DNA of 60,467 nt from Elusimicrobia bacterium GWB2_63_22 (GCA_001799735.1 MGUA01000032.1:1-60467), one strand, 5' to 3'; shown: positions 24,183-32,380, counted from the first letter of the stretch. The notes: a model not told the origin generated them from the sequence alone. Translations and numbers: made by a program.

Positions 24183-25669
24183 TGGACCCTGAAATCAAAA
24201 GATCCGTGCGCCAGCTCTTCGTAAAGTTCCTGCTTTTCCAGGCGGTGATCTTTGTCGCGGCTGTGGCGCTGTCGCTGGTTTTTACCGGCTACTTCAAGGC
24301 CCGGCTGGGCCGGCAGCTGGCGGCCGCTTCCCGCGACTCGCTGCTGGCCGGGGACGCGCGCCACGTGATAACCACCATGCCTTCCTCCATGTCGCGCGAC
24401 TTTACCGGCATGGTCTGGCGGCCGGCAGGGCAGGAGAAAGGTTTCAGCGTGCCGGCCGGCGCCGAGAACAGCTCGGGGATGTTCTACACTTACTCCCGGA
24501 TGGGTGTTTGTTTCGACGAGGATAGAAAAGTTCCGGCCGGGGAACTGTTCTTCTACTACCCCCGCTGGACCCCCGTCAGCTGGGGCGTCCTGTCCTGGCT
24601 GGTAATAGCGCTGCTCTCGCTGCCGGTGGCGCTGCGGGAGCGGCGCAGGCTGATACGGGACTACACCCTGCTCCTGGACCTGCGCATAAAGGAATCCTAT
24701 TCCGCGCTGGCCGCCCAGGTGGCGCACGACATCAGGTCGCCGCTGGCCGCGCTGGACTCCGCGCTGGCGGACTTCTCCTCCGTGCCGGAGGACCGGCGGG
24801 AGCTGGCCCGCGGCGCGCTGGGGCGCATCGGCGAAATAGCCAGGGACCTGCTTGAAAATTACAGGGTGCCCGGGGCTCCCGCCCCGGCGGCGAAAGCCGT
24901 AGCCGCGCACGATCTTAAAGCCCTTGTCGCGCCGGTGATAGCGGAGAAGCGGGCCCAGTACTCTTCCAGGGCCGGCCTGGCGATAGAGTTTTCGGGAGAA
25001 GACGGCGTGCGGGCCAGGGTGCATCCCGCCGAACTGCGCCGCATGGTGTCCAACCTGGTCAATAACGCCGTCGAGGCTCTGGACGGCCCCGGGCGCGTGT
25101 CGGTGAGCCTGTCCCGGGGCGGGAGCGTGGTAACGCTTAAAATAAGCGACGACGGCAAAGGCATACCTCCGGAGATCTTGTCTAAGCTGGGGCAAAAGGG
25201 AGCGACGCACGGCAAAGCCGGCGGTACCGGACTCGGCCTTTATCATGCCCGCTCCTGCGCCGAGTCCTGGGGCGGAAGTTTAAATATAACCTCCCGGCCC
25301 GGAGCCGGGACCGAAGTAGCGATAGAATTGCCGGAGGCGGTACCGCAGGCCGCTCCGAAGAACGCGGTGCTTATCGACGACGACGCGCTGGTGCGCATAA
25401 ACTGGAAAACCGCCGCCCGCGTCCATGGCGTGGAGCTGCTGGTTTTCTCCGCCCCGGCCGACTTCCTGGCGGCGGCCGGCGGGGTGCCTAAAGACACGCC
25501 CGTGTACATAGATTCCAACCTTGGTAACGGCATCAGGGGAGAGGAGATCGCCGTACAGCTCAAGGAGCTGGGTTTTACCGACATCTGCCTGGAGACCGGG
25601 CATGCCCCGGAAAAATTCTCCGCGATAAACTGGCTTAAAGTTGCCGGCAAAGAGCCGCCCTGGGCTTAG
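24182..25669 (+). CDS. Hybrid histidine kinase 2 with C-terminal receiver domain
   Basis: About 495 residues and a close structural twin of kinase 1: transmembrane helices at about 14-35 and 132-150, DHp His182 in VAHDIRSPLAALDSAL, N-box MVSNLVNNAVEAL, G1 DDGKGIPPEIL, G2 GGTGLGLYHA, then a receiver with LIDDDAL and phospho-Asp in VYIDSNLGN, ending LKVAGKEPPW. The periplasmic part differs from kinase 1, consistent with different inputs. The ATG at 24182 has AGGAG six bases upstream; the adjacent GTG (24179) is too close to it. Both kinases lack a DNA-binding output, so a separate phosphotransfer protein or regulator is needed. Confidence 0.92.
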   Translation: MDPEIKRSVRQLFVKFLLFQAVIFVAAVALSLVFTGYFKARLGRQLAAASRDSLLAGDARHVITTMPSSMSRDFTGMVWRPAGQEKGFSVPAGAENSSGMFYTYSRMGVCFDEDRKVPAGELFFYYPRWTPVSWGVLSWLVIALLSLPVALRERRRLIRDYTLLLDLRIKESYSALAAQVAHDIRSPLAALDSALADFSSVPEDRRELARGALGRIGEIARDLLENYRVPGAPAPAAKAVAAHDLKALVAPVIAEKRAQYSSRAGLAIEFSGEDGVRARVHPAELRRMVSNLVNNAVEALDGPGRVSVSLSRGGSVVTLKISDDGKGIPPEILSKLGQKGATHGKAGGTGLGLYHARSCAESWGGSLNITSRPGAGTEVAIELPEAVPQAAPKNAVLIDDDALVRINWKTAARVHGVELLVFSAPADFLAAAGGVPKDTPVYIDSNLGNGIRGEEIAVQLKELGFTDICLETGHAPEKFSAINWLKVAGKEPPWA

Positions 25670-25776
25670 CGCCGGCCGGCTATGGGCCCAGGCGTCTCCT
25701 GGGTCCAAAAGCCCTGTTGCGGTCAGCCCGGGTATTGTAAGATAGTGTTACTGCGGGGATAGGGGAAACGATAAAA

Positions 25777-26763
25777 ATGAAAAAGACAATTCTGGCCGCT
25801 CTCGCGGCGATATTAATACTCGGCCTGGGCGCCAACGCTTTCGCCCGCGTAGTTTCATCCGGGACGGCTTATAGCGAGGCCGCCGATTCTATCCGTTCAG
25901 GCGGAATGGACGACGAGTCCCCCATTATCCCCGAACTCCCGCCCAACCCTGACCCTATTATCATCCCGGAGCCCGGTGACCCCAGCGAGGAGCCGACCGA
26001 CCCCGACCCGGTCGCGGTCCCGGCGGACGGGATCAGGACTTTTCCCGCGGCGGAGATAAGATCCATCCTCGCGACTACGGAGGTCGGGCCGATCACCGTG
26101 GCCGGCAGCGACGGGGACGTGACGGTGGAAGTATTCGGCGGCGACCCTGAAAAATGCAGGGTGACCATGGAATTGCGGGAGGACAAACTTCTCCTAAGGA
26201 CCGAGAGCAGCCGGAAAGTAAAAGAGAGGGTGCCTTTCGGCCGCGGCAAAAAATGGGCGGATTGCCCTGCCGGCCTCAAGGTGCGGGCCCCTTCGGGAGT
26301 CGATTTTAACGCCAAGTCGGGCGCAGGCAAGATAGGCGTCTCCGGGATAGCCGGCGCGGTTTCCGTTAAAAGCGGCAGCGGCGCCGTCGCCTTGTCGGCC
26401 CTGGCCGGCGAGGTGGAGGTGGAGGTCGGCATGGCCGATATTTTCGGGGAGCTCTGCGCTAAACAGCTGACCATCAGGGGCCGCGGCGCGAAGGTCGATC
26501 TGACGGGTCTCTGCGGGCCGGCGGATATAGATACCGGCGGCGGCAGCGTAGCCCTGGAATGGGCCACGGTCCCCGCCTCCGGAATGGCCAGCGTTAAGAC
26601 CAAGGTCGCTGATATCTTCCTGGTCTTCCCGCTGGACGCCTCTATCGGCGCCAATCTGAAGAGCTACACCGGCTCAATAACTAACGAGTTCGCCGAAGGC
26701 GGCGCCTTCAGCGTCCTCGCCAGGTCCCGTGCCGGGAACATCTCGGTACTGAAAGCTAAATAG
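25777..26763 (+). CDS. Secreted DUF4097-like beta-repeat protein with proline-rich linker
   Basis: 328 residues with a Sec signal (MKKTILAALAAILILGLGAN). An acidic, Pro-rich linker at about 48-85 (PEPGDPSEEPTDPDP) precedes a repetitive beta-rich domain: VDFNAKSGAGKIGVSG, AVSVKSGSGAVALSAL, SLKSYTGSITNEF-like strands. This is the pattern of DUF4097 beta-helix/adhesin-like proteins (G-x-hydrophobic-SG-G steps). It is probably periplasmic or surface-exposed. It follows kinase 2 by about 107 bases with its own AGGGGAAA ribosome site and could be a target of the preceding sensory block, though no regulatory site proves this. No catalytic residues are evident. Confidence 0.75.
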   Translation: MKKTILAALAAILILGLGANAFARVVSSGTAYSEAADSIRSGGMDDESPIIPELPPNPDPIIIPEPGDPSEEPTDPDPVAVPADGIRTFPAAEIRSILATTEVGPITVAGSDGDVTVEVFGGDPEKCRVTMELREDKLLLRTESSRKVKERVPFGRGKKWADCPAGLKVRAPSGVDFNAKSGAGKIGVSGIAGAVSVKSGSGAVALSALAGEVEVEVGMADIFGELCAKQLTIRGRGAKVDLTGLCGPADIDTGGGSVALEWATVPASGMASVKTKVADIFLVFPLDASIGANLKSYTGSITNEFAEGGAFSVLARSRAGNISVLKAK

Positions 26764-26775
26764 ATCGGCCAGTAC

Positions 26776-26815
26776 AAAAAATACGGCGCCGGGTGTTAAC
26801 CGGCGCCGTATTTTT
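26776..26815. terminator. Bidirectional terminator between convergent genes
   Basis: Perfect 16-bp stem (AAAATACGGCGCCGG and its complement) with loop GTGTTAA and flanking A/T runs. Confidence 0.95.
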
Positions 26816-26826
26816 ATTTTACGGGT

Positions 26827-28065
26827 TTACTTCTTGGCGCAGAGGTTCAGCGTGGTGATGGCGAACACCTTGGCGTCGCCCATCATGTGGTCTATCACGC
26901 AGGACTCGTTGGGCATGTGCGCAGTCTCGTTGAGGCGGGAGTACACCACCACCGGCAGGTGCAGGCGCCGGAAGAAAGCGGCCACCGTGCCGCCGCCTAT
27001 GCCGTAGGCCTTGGGCTCCACGTTGAGGACCTCTTTTATGGCCACCTTCAGCTCTTTTACTATGTCGGCGTTGGGGTCGGTAGGGGGCGCGGCCTGCGCT
27101 TCCTGCTGGGGCTCGAAGGAGATCTTCACGCCGTGCTTCTTCTCCACCTCGTCGGCCAGGCGGCGCATCTCTTCCTTCACCTCGGTCAACTGGTACACCG
27201 GCATCACGCGGCAGTCCATGTAGAACACGTCCTCGCCGGGCAGGGTGTTCACGTTGGGCACGTTGGCCTCTTTCTTGGTGGGCTCGAAGGTGCTGATCGG
27301 GGGCTCGTAGAGGGTGTCCTTGTGGGGGAACTTCTCGTAGAGGCTCTGGTACTTCACCACCAGCTCGCTGGCGGCCTTGAAGGCGTTGATGCCGAGCGAC
27401 GGGCGGCTGGCGTGGCACTGACGCCCCTTGGTGATAACCTTCATCCACATGATGGATTTCTCGGCCACCTCTATCAGCGAGCCGTCCTCGCAGCCGGAGT
27501 CGGGCACGAAGAACATGTCCTCTTTGCCGAAGATGTCGGGCCTGTTGTCGGAGATGTAGTCGGCGCCGTAGCCGGAGCCGGTCTCCTCGTCGGCGCAGAA
27601 CAGCAGCGCTATGTCGTATTCGGGCCGGTAGTCCAGCTCCATCATGGCTTTCACCACCATGATGCTCGACACTATGGCCTGCTGGTTGTCCTCCACGCCG
27701 CGGCCTATCAGGTTGCGGCCCTGCACTTCCATCTTATAGGGGTCGCTTTTCCAGAGCTTCGCCTCGCCGGGGGGAACTATGTCCAGGTGGGCCATGAACC
27801 AGATGGTCTTTTTGCTGCTCTTGCCCTTGTAGCGGGCGATGACATTGGGGCGGATGCCGTTCTTGGCTTCTTTCTGGGGGGCGTTGATCCATTCTATGGA
27901 GTCGAACTTCAGCTTCTTCAGCTCGCCTTCCAGCCAAAGGGCTTTGTCGTATTCTCCGTTGCCGCCGGAGGACGGGGCCAGCGCCGGTATGGCGGTGAGG
28001 CCGCGCTGCATCTCTATGGCGTAATTTTCGTAGGTCTCGATTTTTTTAAGTATCTGGTCTTTCAT
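26827..28065 (-). CDS. M20 family metallopeptidase (dipeptidase/deacylase)
   Basis: 412 residues. Zinc-site motifs of M20 enzymes are present: WFMAHLDIVPPG (His and general acid context), LIGRGVEDNQQAIVSS (Asp ligand), LLFCADEETGSGYG (catalytic Glu pair), FFVPDSGCEDG and the C-terminal SRLNETAHMPNE (His ligand). A dimerisation domain insert (MKVITKGRQCHASRPSLGIN) lies in the middle. Most likely a cytoplasmic M20 aminoacyl- or dipeptidase; exact substrate is not deducible. The ATG at 28065 has GGAG upstream, whereas the longer in-frame start at 28161 would overlap a neighbouring gene. It is monocistronic with a strong terminator. Confidence 0.9.
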   Translation of the reverse strand: MKDQILKKIETYENYAIEMQRGLTAIPALAPSSGGNGEYDKALWLEGELKKLKFDSIEWINAPQKEAKNGIRPNVIARYKGKSSKKTIWFMAHLDIVPPGEAKLWKSDPYKMEVQGRNLIGRGVEDNQQAIVSSIMVVKAMMELDYRPEYDIALLFCADEETGSGYGADYISDNRPDIFGKEDMFFVPDSGCEDGSLIEVAEKSIMWMKVITKGRQCHASRPSLGINAFKAASELVVKYQSLYEKFPHKDTLYEPPISTFEPTKKEANVPNVNTLPGEDVFYMDCRVMPVYQLTEVKEEMRRLADEVEKKHGVKISFEPQQEAQAAPPTDPNADIVKELKVAIKEVLNVEPKAYGIGGGTVAAFFRRLHLPVVVYSRLNETAHMPNESCVIDHMMGDAKVFAITTLNLCAKK

Positions 28066-28123
28066 GGTTTCTCCTCGGTGACCGCGTGTAAAAAGTATAC
28101 CTAAATAGGCGGCGCGGGTGGAA

Positions 28124-28468
28124 CTAGCGCCAAGTGTCGCCGCGGTTGGGATCGTCGCCAAAACCGCCGCGCGTGCCGAAGCCGCCGTAGGAATTGTACC
28201 GGCCCCAGCCCCTGCGCCGCGGCAGGCGGCGCCAGGAGTCGTAAACGTCCGCGGGGCCCATGATGAGGATGTAGAACGCGCCCATGACCACCGGCACGGC
28301 TACTATCAGCACCTTTTGGTAGCGTTTCAGGAAGCGCTGCGCCGCGGTTTCCTCCTGGTAGCGTTCCTCGCCCGGCCCGCCCAGCAGTATGGAGGCCGAG
28401 GCGGCGGGCAGGAAGGCCAGCCCCAGGGCCAGCCACGCCGCCATTACAAGTTCCCGGTGGCGCCTCAT
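28124..28468 (-). CDS. Small exported membrane protein with Gly/Arg-rich tail
   Basis: 114 residues, function unknown. The N-terminus (VMAAWLALGLAFLPAASA) is a signal peptide or first membrane helix, then a charged stretch EERYQEETAAQRFLKRYQ, a transmembrane segment VLIVAVPVVMGAFYILIM and a basic Gly/Tyr/Arg-rich tail (SYGGFGTRGGFGDDPNRG). Its start overlaps the stop of the nucleotidyltransferase-like gene by four bases (ATGA), so the two are coupled and may work together. I recognise no family. Confidence 0.72.
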   Translation of the reverse strand: MRRHRELVMAAWLALGLAFLPAASASILLGGPGEERYQEETAAQRFLKRYQKVLIVAVPVVMGAFYILIMGPADVYDSWRRLPRRRGWGRYNSYGGFGTRGGFGDDPNRGDTWR

Positions 28469-29169
28469 TTCGCCACATCCCAGCTGTCCACCGCCGCGGA
28501 GAGCCCGGCCGCCGCGCCCAGGAACCTGTCAAAAAGTATAGCTATCTCCTCCGCGGGCTTTTCGCCGCGGCGCAGCGCGTCGGCCGCCGCAAAGGCCTCC
28601 GCGTCGAAGGCGGCGTGCTTTTTCAGCTCGCGGGCGCACTCGAGCTTGGTGGCCGGGACCTTGCCGGCCTTCAGGCGCAGGGCCGCGCGGCACAGCACCA
28701 GCATCTCGGAGGAGAAGCCAGCCAGTACGGCCGTCAGCGTTTTTCTGTCGCCGCCGGCGCGCAGGCAGGCCTCGCGCAGGCGCAGCAGCTTGCCTTTAAG
28801 CTCTCGCTCCACGGCCAGGCGCAGTTCGTGCGGCTTTATTGTGATAGCGGGGAGTATGTCCTCGCCGTAAAGTACGCGGTGGAAATCCTTCATGTCGGCC
28901 AGCTCTATCGGGAAGGTGTCGGCGGAGGTTAACAGTTGCTCTCGCGAGAACATGACCGGCGCGGGGTTGCCGGACTTCAGCCAGCCCTTCAGGCCCGCGG
29001 CCGCTGCCTTCAGGTCGGCCGGTCCGCAGGTCTTCAGCACGGCCAGCGTGTTGGCGCCGGACTTGCCGGGTACCGCGTCGCCCGCCGCGGCCGAGCCGTA
29101 AAGCACCAAGCTGAGCAGGTTGTCGCCGCAGGCGGCCTTAAGATCGGAGGTAAATTGTTCCGGGGTCAT
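28465..29169 (-). CDS. Nucleotidyltransferase-fold protein with degenerate active site
   Basis: 234 residues. LVLYGSAAAGDAVPGKSGAN near residue 21 resembles the GS-x-A-x-GD helix of minimal nucleotidyltransferases, but the following position that usually holds DxD reads ANTLAVL, so the metal-binding Asp residues appear lost. The rest is helical (ELRLAVERELKGKLLRLREA), similar to the C-terminal helical region of such proteins. It may be a binding or regulatory relic rather than an active transferase. The start at 29169 follows AAGGAG; an upstream in-frame ATG at 29199 has no ribosome site. It is coupled to the small membrane protein. Confidence 0.72.
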   Translation of the reverse strand: MTPEQFTSDLKAACGDNLLSLVLYGSAAAGDAVPGKSGANTLAVLKTCGPADLKAAAAGLKGWLKSGNPAPVMFSREQLLTSADTFPIELADMKDFHRVLYGEDILPAITIKPHELRLAVERELKGKLLRLREACLRAGGDRKTLTAVLAGFSSEMLVLCRAALRLKAGKVPATKLECARELKKHAAFDAEAFAAADALRRGEKPAEEIAILFDRFLGAAAGLSAAVDSWDVAK

Positions 29170-29287
29170 GCGCTCTCCTTGTCCACCGTATTTATACAAA
29201 ATTTGGGCGCCGGGAGGAGTGCCTAGGGCAGATTTGACAGCCGGCGCTGTTTTTAAGATAATTTAAATAATAAGTTTGGGTAAGGGT

Positions 29288-29361
29288 CCGGGGCAACCGC
29301 CCCGGAGGCGTGGAATGGTTGGGCCGCCATTCCGGTTGAGATACCGGGGGCGGCTTTTCTT
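29288..29361 (+). promoter_or_regulatory. Structured leader with alternative hairpins upstream of the PorV-like gene
   Basis: Hairpins CCGGGGC-AACC-GCCCCGG (29288-29305), GGAATGG/CCATTCC and GGT/ACC follow one another. The right arm of the first (CCGCCCCGG) can also pair with CCGGGGGCGG at 29344-29353, which is followed by CTTTTCTTT. This is the arrangement of a terminator/antiterminator switch. No known riboswitch class recognised. Confidence 0.5.
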
Positions 29362-29417
29362 TGTCCTGGAGTCCCGATCCTGCAATTTTCAGCTTTTTGC
29401 TGTTCCCCGGAGGATCA

Positions 29418-30269
29418 ATGGGCGCTCTAAAAACATTCGACGGCCTGGCGCCCGGCAACTACGACCTGCGCGCCGTGGCCCTGGGCGGGGCCTACACCGC
29501 CCTGGCCGCCGACGCCAACGCGCTGCATTACAACCCGGCCGGGTTGGGCCTGGCGGCCGGCGGGCAGGCGACCTTCATGCATAACCAGTATTTCGAGGAT
29601 ATTTCCCAGGAATACTTCGCCTACGCCTCGCCGTGGGGCTGGGGCGCCGCGCTGAATTACCTGGACTTCGGCGGCGCGCAGCGCACCACCGTCTCCAACC
29701 CGACCGGCGCCGGTCTGGGCGAGGTCAACCTGACTTCCCTTGCGGCTGGCCTGGGCTACGGCAGGGAATTGCTGCCGGGCTTCTCGGCCGGAGCGGGACT
29801 TAAGTATATAAAAGAGGATGTCGCGGGCGAGACCGGGACCGGCTACGCGCTGGACTTCGGGCTGCTGTACTCCCCGGCCGCGGTAAAAGGGCTTTCACTG
29901 GGTTTCGCCGTGCAGAACATGGGCTCTTCGGTAAGGTTTTACGAGGATACCGAAAGCCTGCCGCTTAACCTGCGCGCCGGGGCGGCTTACGCCTTCAGCG
30001 TTAAAGGCCTGCCGGCCCTGGTGGCCGTGGACGCGGCCAAGCGGCTGCACGAGGACGCCTACGCCTGCGCCGGCGCCGAGGTAGTGGTTGCCGGCCGGTT
30101 CCCGCTGAGGCTGGGTTACAGCGGGCTGAACGACGACGGCAGCGGCCTCACCGCCGGCGGCGGCTACAGGGTCAGGGCGCTCAGCTTCGACTACGCCTTC
30201 GTGCCCTACAAAGAGCTGGGGGCGGCCCACCGCTTCAGTGTGACCTATATGTGGGGCAAGGGCGAGTAG
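29418..30269 (+). CDS. PorV/PorQ-like outer-membrane beta-barrel protein
   Basis: 283 residues. VALGGAYTALAADANALHYN followed by PAGLGLAAG is the hallmark of the PorV/UPF0164 and FadL-like family; repeated amphipathic strands follow (FSAGAGLKYIKED, LRLGYSGLNDDG, GLTAGGGYRVRAL) and it ends with an aromatic-containing strand. It is expected in the outer membrane. The start at 29418 has GGAGG directly upstream, but then no signal peptide precedes the family's conserved N-terminus; an upstream extension to 29361 adds only AIFSFLLFPGG, which is not convincing. This may be a misread or altered N-terminus. A structured leader precedes it. Confidence 0.8.
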   Translation: MGALKTFDGLAPGNYDLRAVALGGAYTALAADANALHYNPAGLGLAAGGQATFMHNQYFEDISQEYFAYASPWGWGAALNYLDFGGAQRTTVSNPTGAGLGEVNLTSLAAGLGYGRELLPGFSAGAGLKYIKEDVAGETGTGYALDFGLLYSPAAVKGLSLGFAVQNMGSSVRFYEDTESLPLNLRAGAAYAFSVKGLPALVAVDAAKRLHEDAYACAGAEVVVAGRFPLRLGYSGLNDDGSGLTAGGGYRVRALSFDYAFVPYKELGAAHRFSVTYMWGKGE

Positions 30270-30317
30270 CGTAAAGGACGCAGCGGGAAAGGCCCGGCCT
30301 GCGCGACCGGGAGTGTG

Positions 30318-31247
30318 ATGAACGATTACAGCGCTTTGATCCTTGGTGTCGTCTGCGCCGGTATAGGCGGAGAGCTTTTCGTGCGCGGCGCTGTCGGCCT
30401 TGCGTCCTGGGCGCGGATCTCTCCGGCTATTATCGGCGTAACGGTCGCCGCCTTCGCTACCTCAAGCCCGGAATTGTCGGTGGCAATAAGCGCCGCTGTG
30501 GCCGGGAAACCCCAGATCACTCTCGGCGACGCCCTGGGCAGTAATGTCGTGAATATCGCCCTGATCCTGGCCCTCGCGCTGGTGATTTCCGGGATACAAA
30601 CCCCCCGTGACAGTATAAAACGTGATTTCCCCGTGGCGCTGCTGATCCCGGTACTTACGGGCTTTCTGTGCCTGGACGGCGAACTTTCCCGGTTCGACGG
30701 CTTACTGATGCTGGGGATGTTCTGCGCCTGGCTGGCGGCGGTGATCAGGGAGGCGCGAAACCAGCGCAGCGTGGCCGCGCAGGTTCTTGGCGCGCAGCGC
30801 GGGTGGTTGACCGTTCTTTCCTGCGCGGCCGGCCTTGCTTTTCTTGGCGCCGCCGGCAGTCTGATAGTGGCGGGCGCAAGGGGGATAGCTCTTTCCTTCG
30901 GGCTGGGCGAGTTTATTATAGGGGCGACCGTTGTGGCGGTAGGCACCTCCATGCCTGAACTGGCGACAACGCTAATCGCCAAGTACCGCGGACATGATGA
31001 TGTCGGCCTGGGAACTATCCTGGGCAGCAACATCTACAACGGCATCTTTGTGATCGCTATCGCGGCCATTATCAGTCCTATCCCGGTCGTTTGGAATGAG
31101 GTGTCGCTGGCCTTGATGTTTGGCGTCGCGGCATTGCTGCTCGCCTACCCTGCGCACGATGGCTTTATCGGGCGCTGGCGCGGGGTCCTGTTGCTGGCGC
31201 TGTATGCCGTGTATCTGGCCCTTATCTATAGAACCCGCCCCGGCTGA
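30318..31247 (+). CDS. Calcium/sodium antiporter, CaCA family (YrbG-like)
   Basis: 309 residues, about ten transmembrane helices. The two alpha-repeats are clear: GVTVAAFATSSPELSVAISA with LGDALGSNVVNIALIL, and GATVVAVGTSMPELATTLIA with GLGTILGSNIYNGIF, holding the ion-binding Glu/Ser/Asn residues of Na+/Ca2+ exchangers. It extrudes Ca2+ across the cytoplasmic membrane in exchange for Na+ (or H+). The ATG at 30318 with GGGAG is favoured over the adjacent GTG at 30315. It follows the PorV-like gene by 48 bases, possibly co-transcribed, without obvious functional link. Confidence 0.93.
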   Translation: MNDYSALILGVVCAGIGGELFVRGAVGLASWARISPAIIGVTVAAFATSSPELSVAISAAVAGKPQITLGDALGSNVVNIALILALALVISGIQTPRDSIKRDFPVALLIPVLTGFLCLDGELSRFDGLLMLGMFCAWLAAVIREARNQRSVAAQVLGAQRGWLTVLSCAAGLAFLGAAGSLIVAGARGIALSFGLGEFIIGATVVAVGTSMPELATTLIAKYRGHDDVGLGTILGSNIYNGIFVIAIAAIISPIPVVWNEVSLALMFGVAALLLAYPAHDGFIGRWRGVLLLALYAVYLALIYRTRPG

Positions 31248-31283
31248 CCACCGGAATTACCCGCTGGTGGTGCCTAAGGTACC

Positions 31284-31312
31284 TTGACAATAGTCGTGGG
31301 AGACTCTACACT
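31284..31312 (+). promoter_or_regulatory. Sigma-70 promoter of the papain-like secreted protein
   Basis: Consensus -35 TTGACA (31284-31289), 17-bp spacer, -10 TACACT (31307-31312), only 14 bases before the ATG at 31327. Confidence 0.8.
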
Positions 31313-31326
31313 ATGATGAGGCTTTT

Positions 31327-32367
31327 ATGGAGAACAAGAGCGCGGCTGTTTTAGCTTTTTTTTGCGCCTCGGCCCTTTTTGCGGCCGGGGGGCCGGCGCT
31401 TTGTTCCCGCCCGTCCGATCTCAGGGACGCGCCCCGGGATTCGGGCTGGGCCTCCGGAATGGATGCCGTCTCCGTGGACGTCCCGGCCGTGCCTGCCGCC
31501 GCCGAAGCCGTGGCGGAGCGCGGTTCCAGCGAAGGGCTGGAATTCTCCCGCGCCCTGCGGGCGCGCTGGAACGTGGAGCAGGCCGAGCGTCTGTTGCGCA
31601 CGGTAGGGGAGCAGCACCTGCGGGCGCTGGGCCAAGACCTCGGTCCGGCCGAAGAAGATTTCGCCAGAAAGAAGCTGGCCGCCGTGCGGGACCTGCTGAC
31701 GCACGCCAAGGCGCATGCCCTTACCGGGGCCGACAGGAGCGCCGCCCAGATATATATGGAGCCCGGTTTCGCCGCCACGCTTTACCCGGAGCAGGAGAAG
31801 GGGACCGAAGAATTCTCCAGGGCTGCCAACACACGCAACTATAATAAAAGCCTCGCTTTGGACGGCCCGGACGATTCCCGCTTCGCTCCCCGCGGTTTTA
31901 CCGGCGGCGACATGGCCAGGATACGCGGGCTGGTGGACGCCGCCCGCGCCAAAAGGGATTCCGCCGGCCACGTGCACGGCTGGCAGGGCAACGCCCGGCA
32001 GGCTTTTAACCCTTTCCTCAGGCGCATCGGCGCCGACAGGGAGATTCCGGATTCCGGCTGCAGCAGCTGGGCCTTCGCCTCCGTAGAGGCGCTGCGCGCG
32101 GATAAGACCCTTGCCGCCAAATACGACACTGCGGCGATGTACGGTTGGAAACTGCTGCCGCATTTTGTGGCGCTGGTCTGGCCCCGGGGCACGGACCCGC
32201 TGCGCACGGCCATCTACGTGGACGCCTGGGCCGGCAAGACCGAAATAGCCACCCTGGGCGAATGGCGCCGCTTCTATTCTTTTATCAACGTGGTGCAGCC
32301 GGACGGCATGCGCGAATGCGACCTGGATGATTGGCATGGAGATTTCAACAGCGCTAAATGCTGGTAG
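31327..32367 (+). CDS. Secreted protein with papain-like Cys/His/Asp pattern
   Basis: 346 residues with a Sec signal (VLAFFCASALFAAGGPALC, possibly cleaved near residue 26). A helical middle region is followed by a C-terminal segment with DSGCSSWAFASVEAL, reminiscent of the papain active-site CGSCWAF, then about 55 residues on LPHFVALVWPRG and AIYVDAWAG, where His and Asp would complete a Cys-His-Asp triad as in papain-like and transglutaminase-like folds. This is inference from spacing and motifs, not a family match. It has its own strong promoter and a terminator, so it is a single-gene unit. It could be an extracellular protease, an amidase or an inactive relative. Confidence 0.7.
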   Translation: MENKSAAVLAFFCASALFAAGGPALCSRPSDLRDAPRDSGWASGMDAVSVDVPAVPAAAEAVAERGSSEGLEFSRALRARWNVEQAERLLRTVGEQHLRALGQDLGPAEEDFARKKLAAVRDLLTHAKAHALTGADRSAAQIYMEPGFAATLYPEQEKGTEEFSRAANTRNYNKSLALDGPDDSRFAPRGFTGGDMARIRGLVDAARAKRDSAGHVHGWQGNARQAFNPFLRRIGADREIPDSGCSSWAFASVEALRADKTLAAKYDTAAMYGWKLLPHFVALVWPRGTDPLRTAIYVDAWAGKTEIATLGEWRRFYSFINVVQPDGMRECDLDDWHGDFNSAKCW

Positions 32368-32380
32368 GGCGTAGCCGAAG

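Noticed and set aside
29288-29361. c-di-GMP (GEMM), TPP or fluoride riboswitch
   Set aside because: I compared remembered core motifs (for example GCAAAG for GEMM) and they are not present; only generic hairpins are supported.
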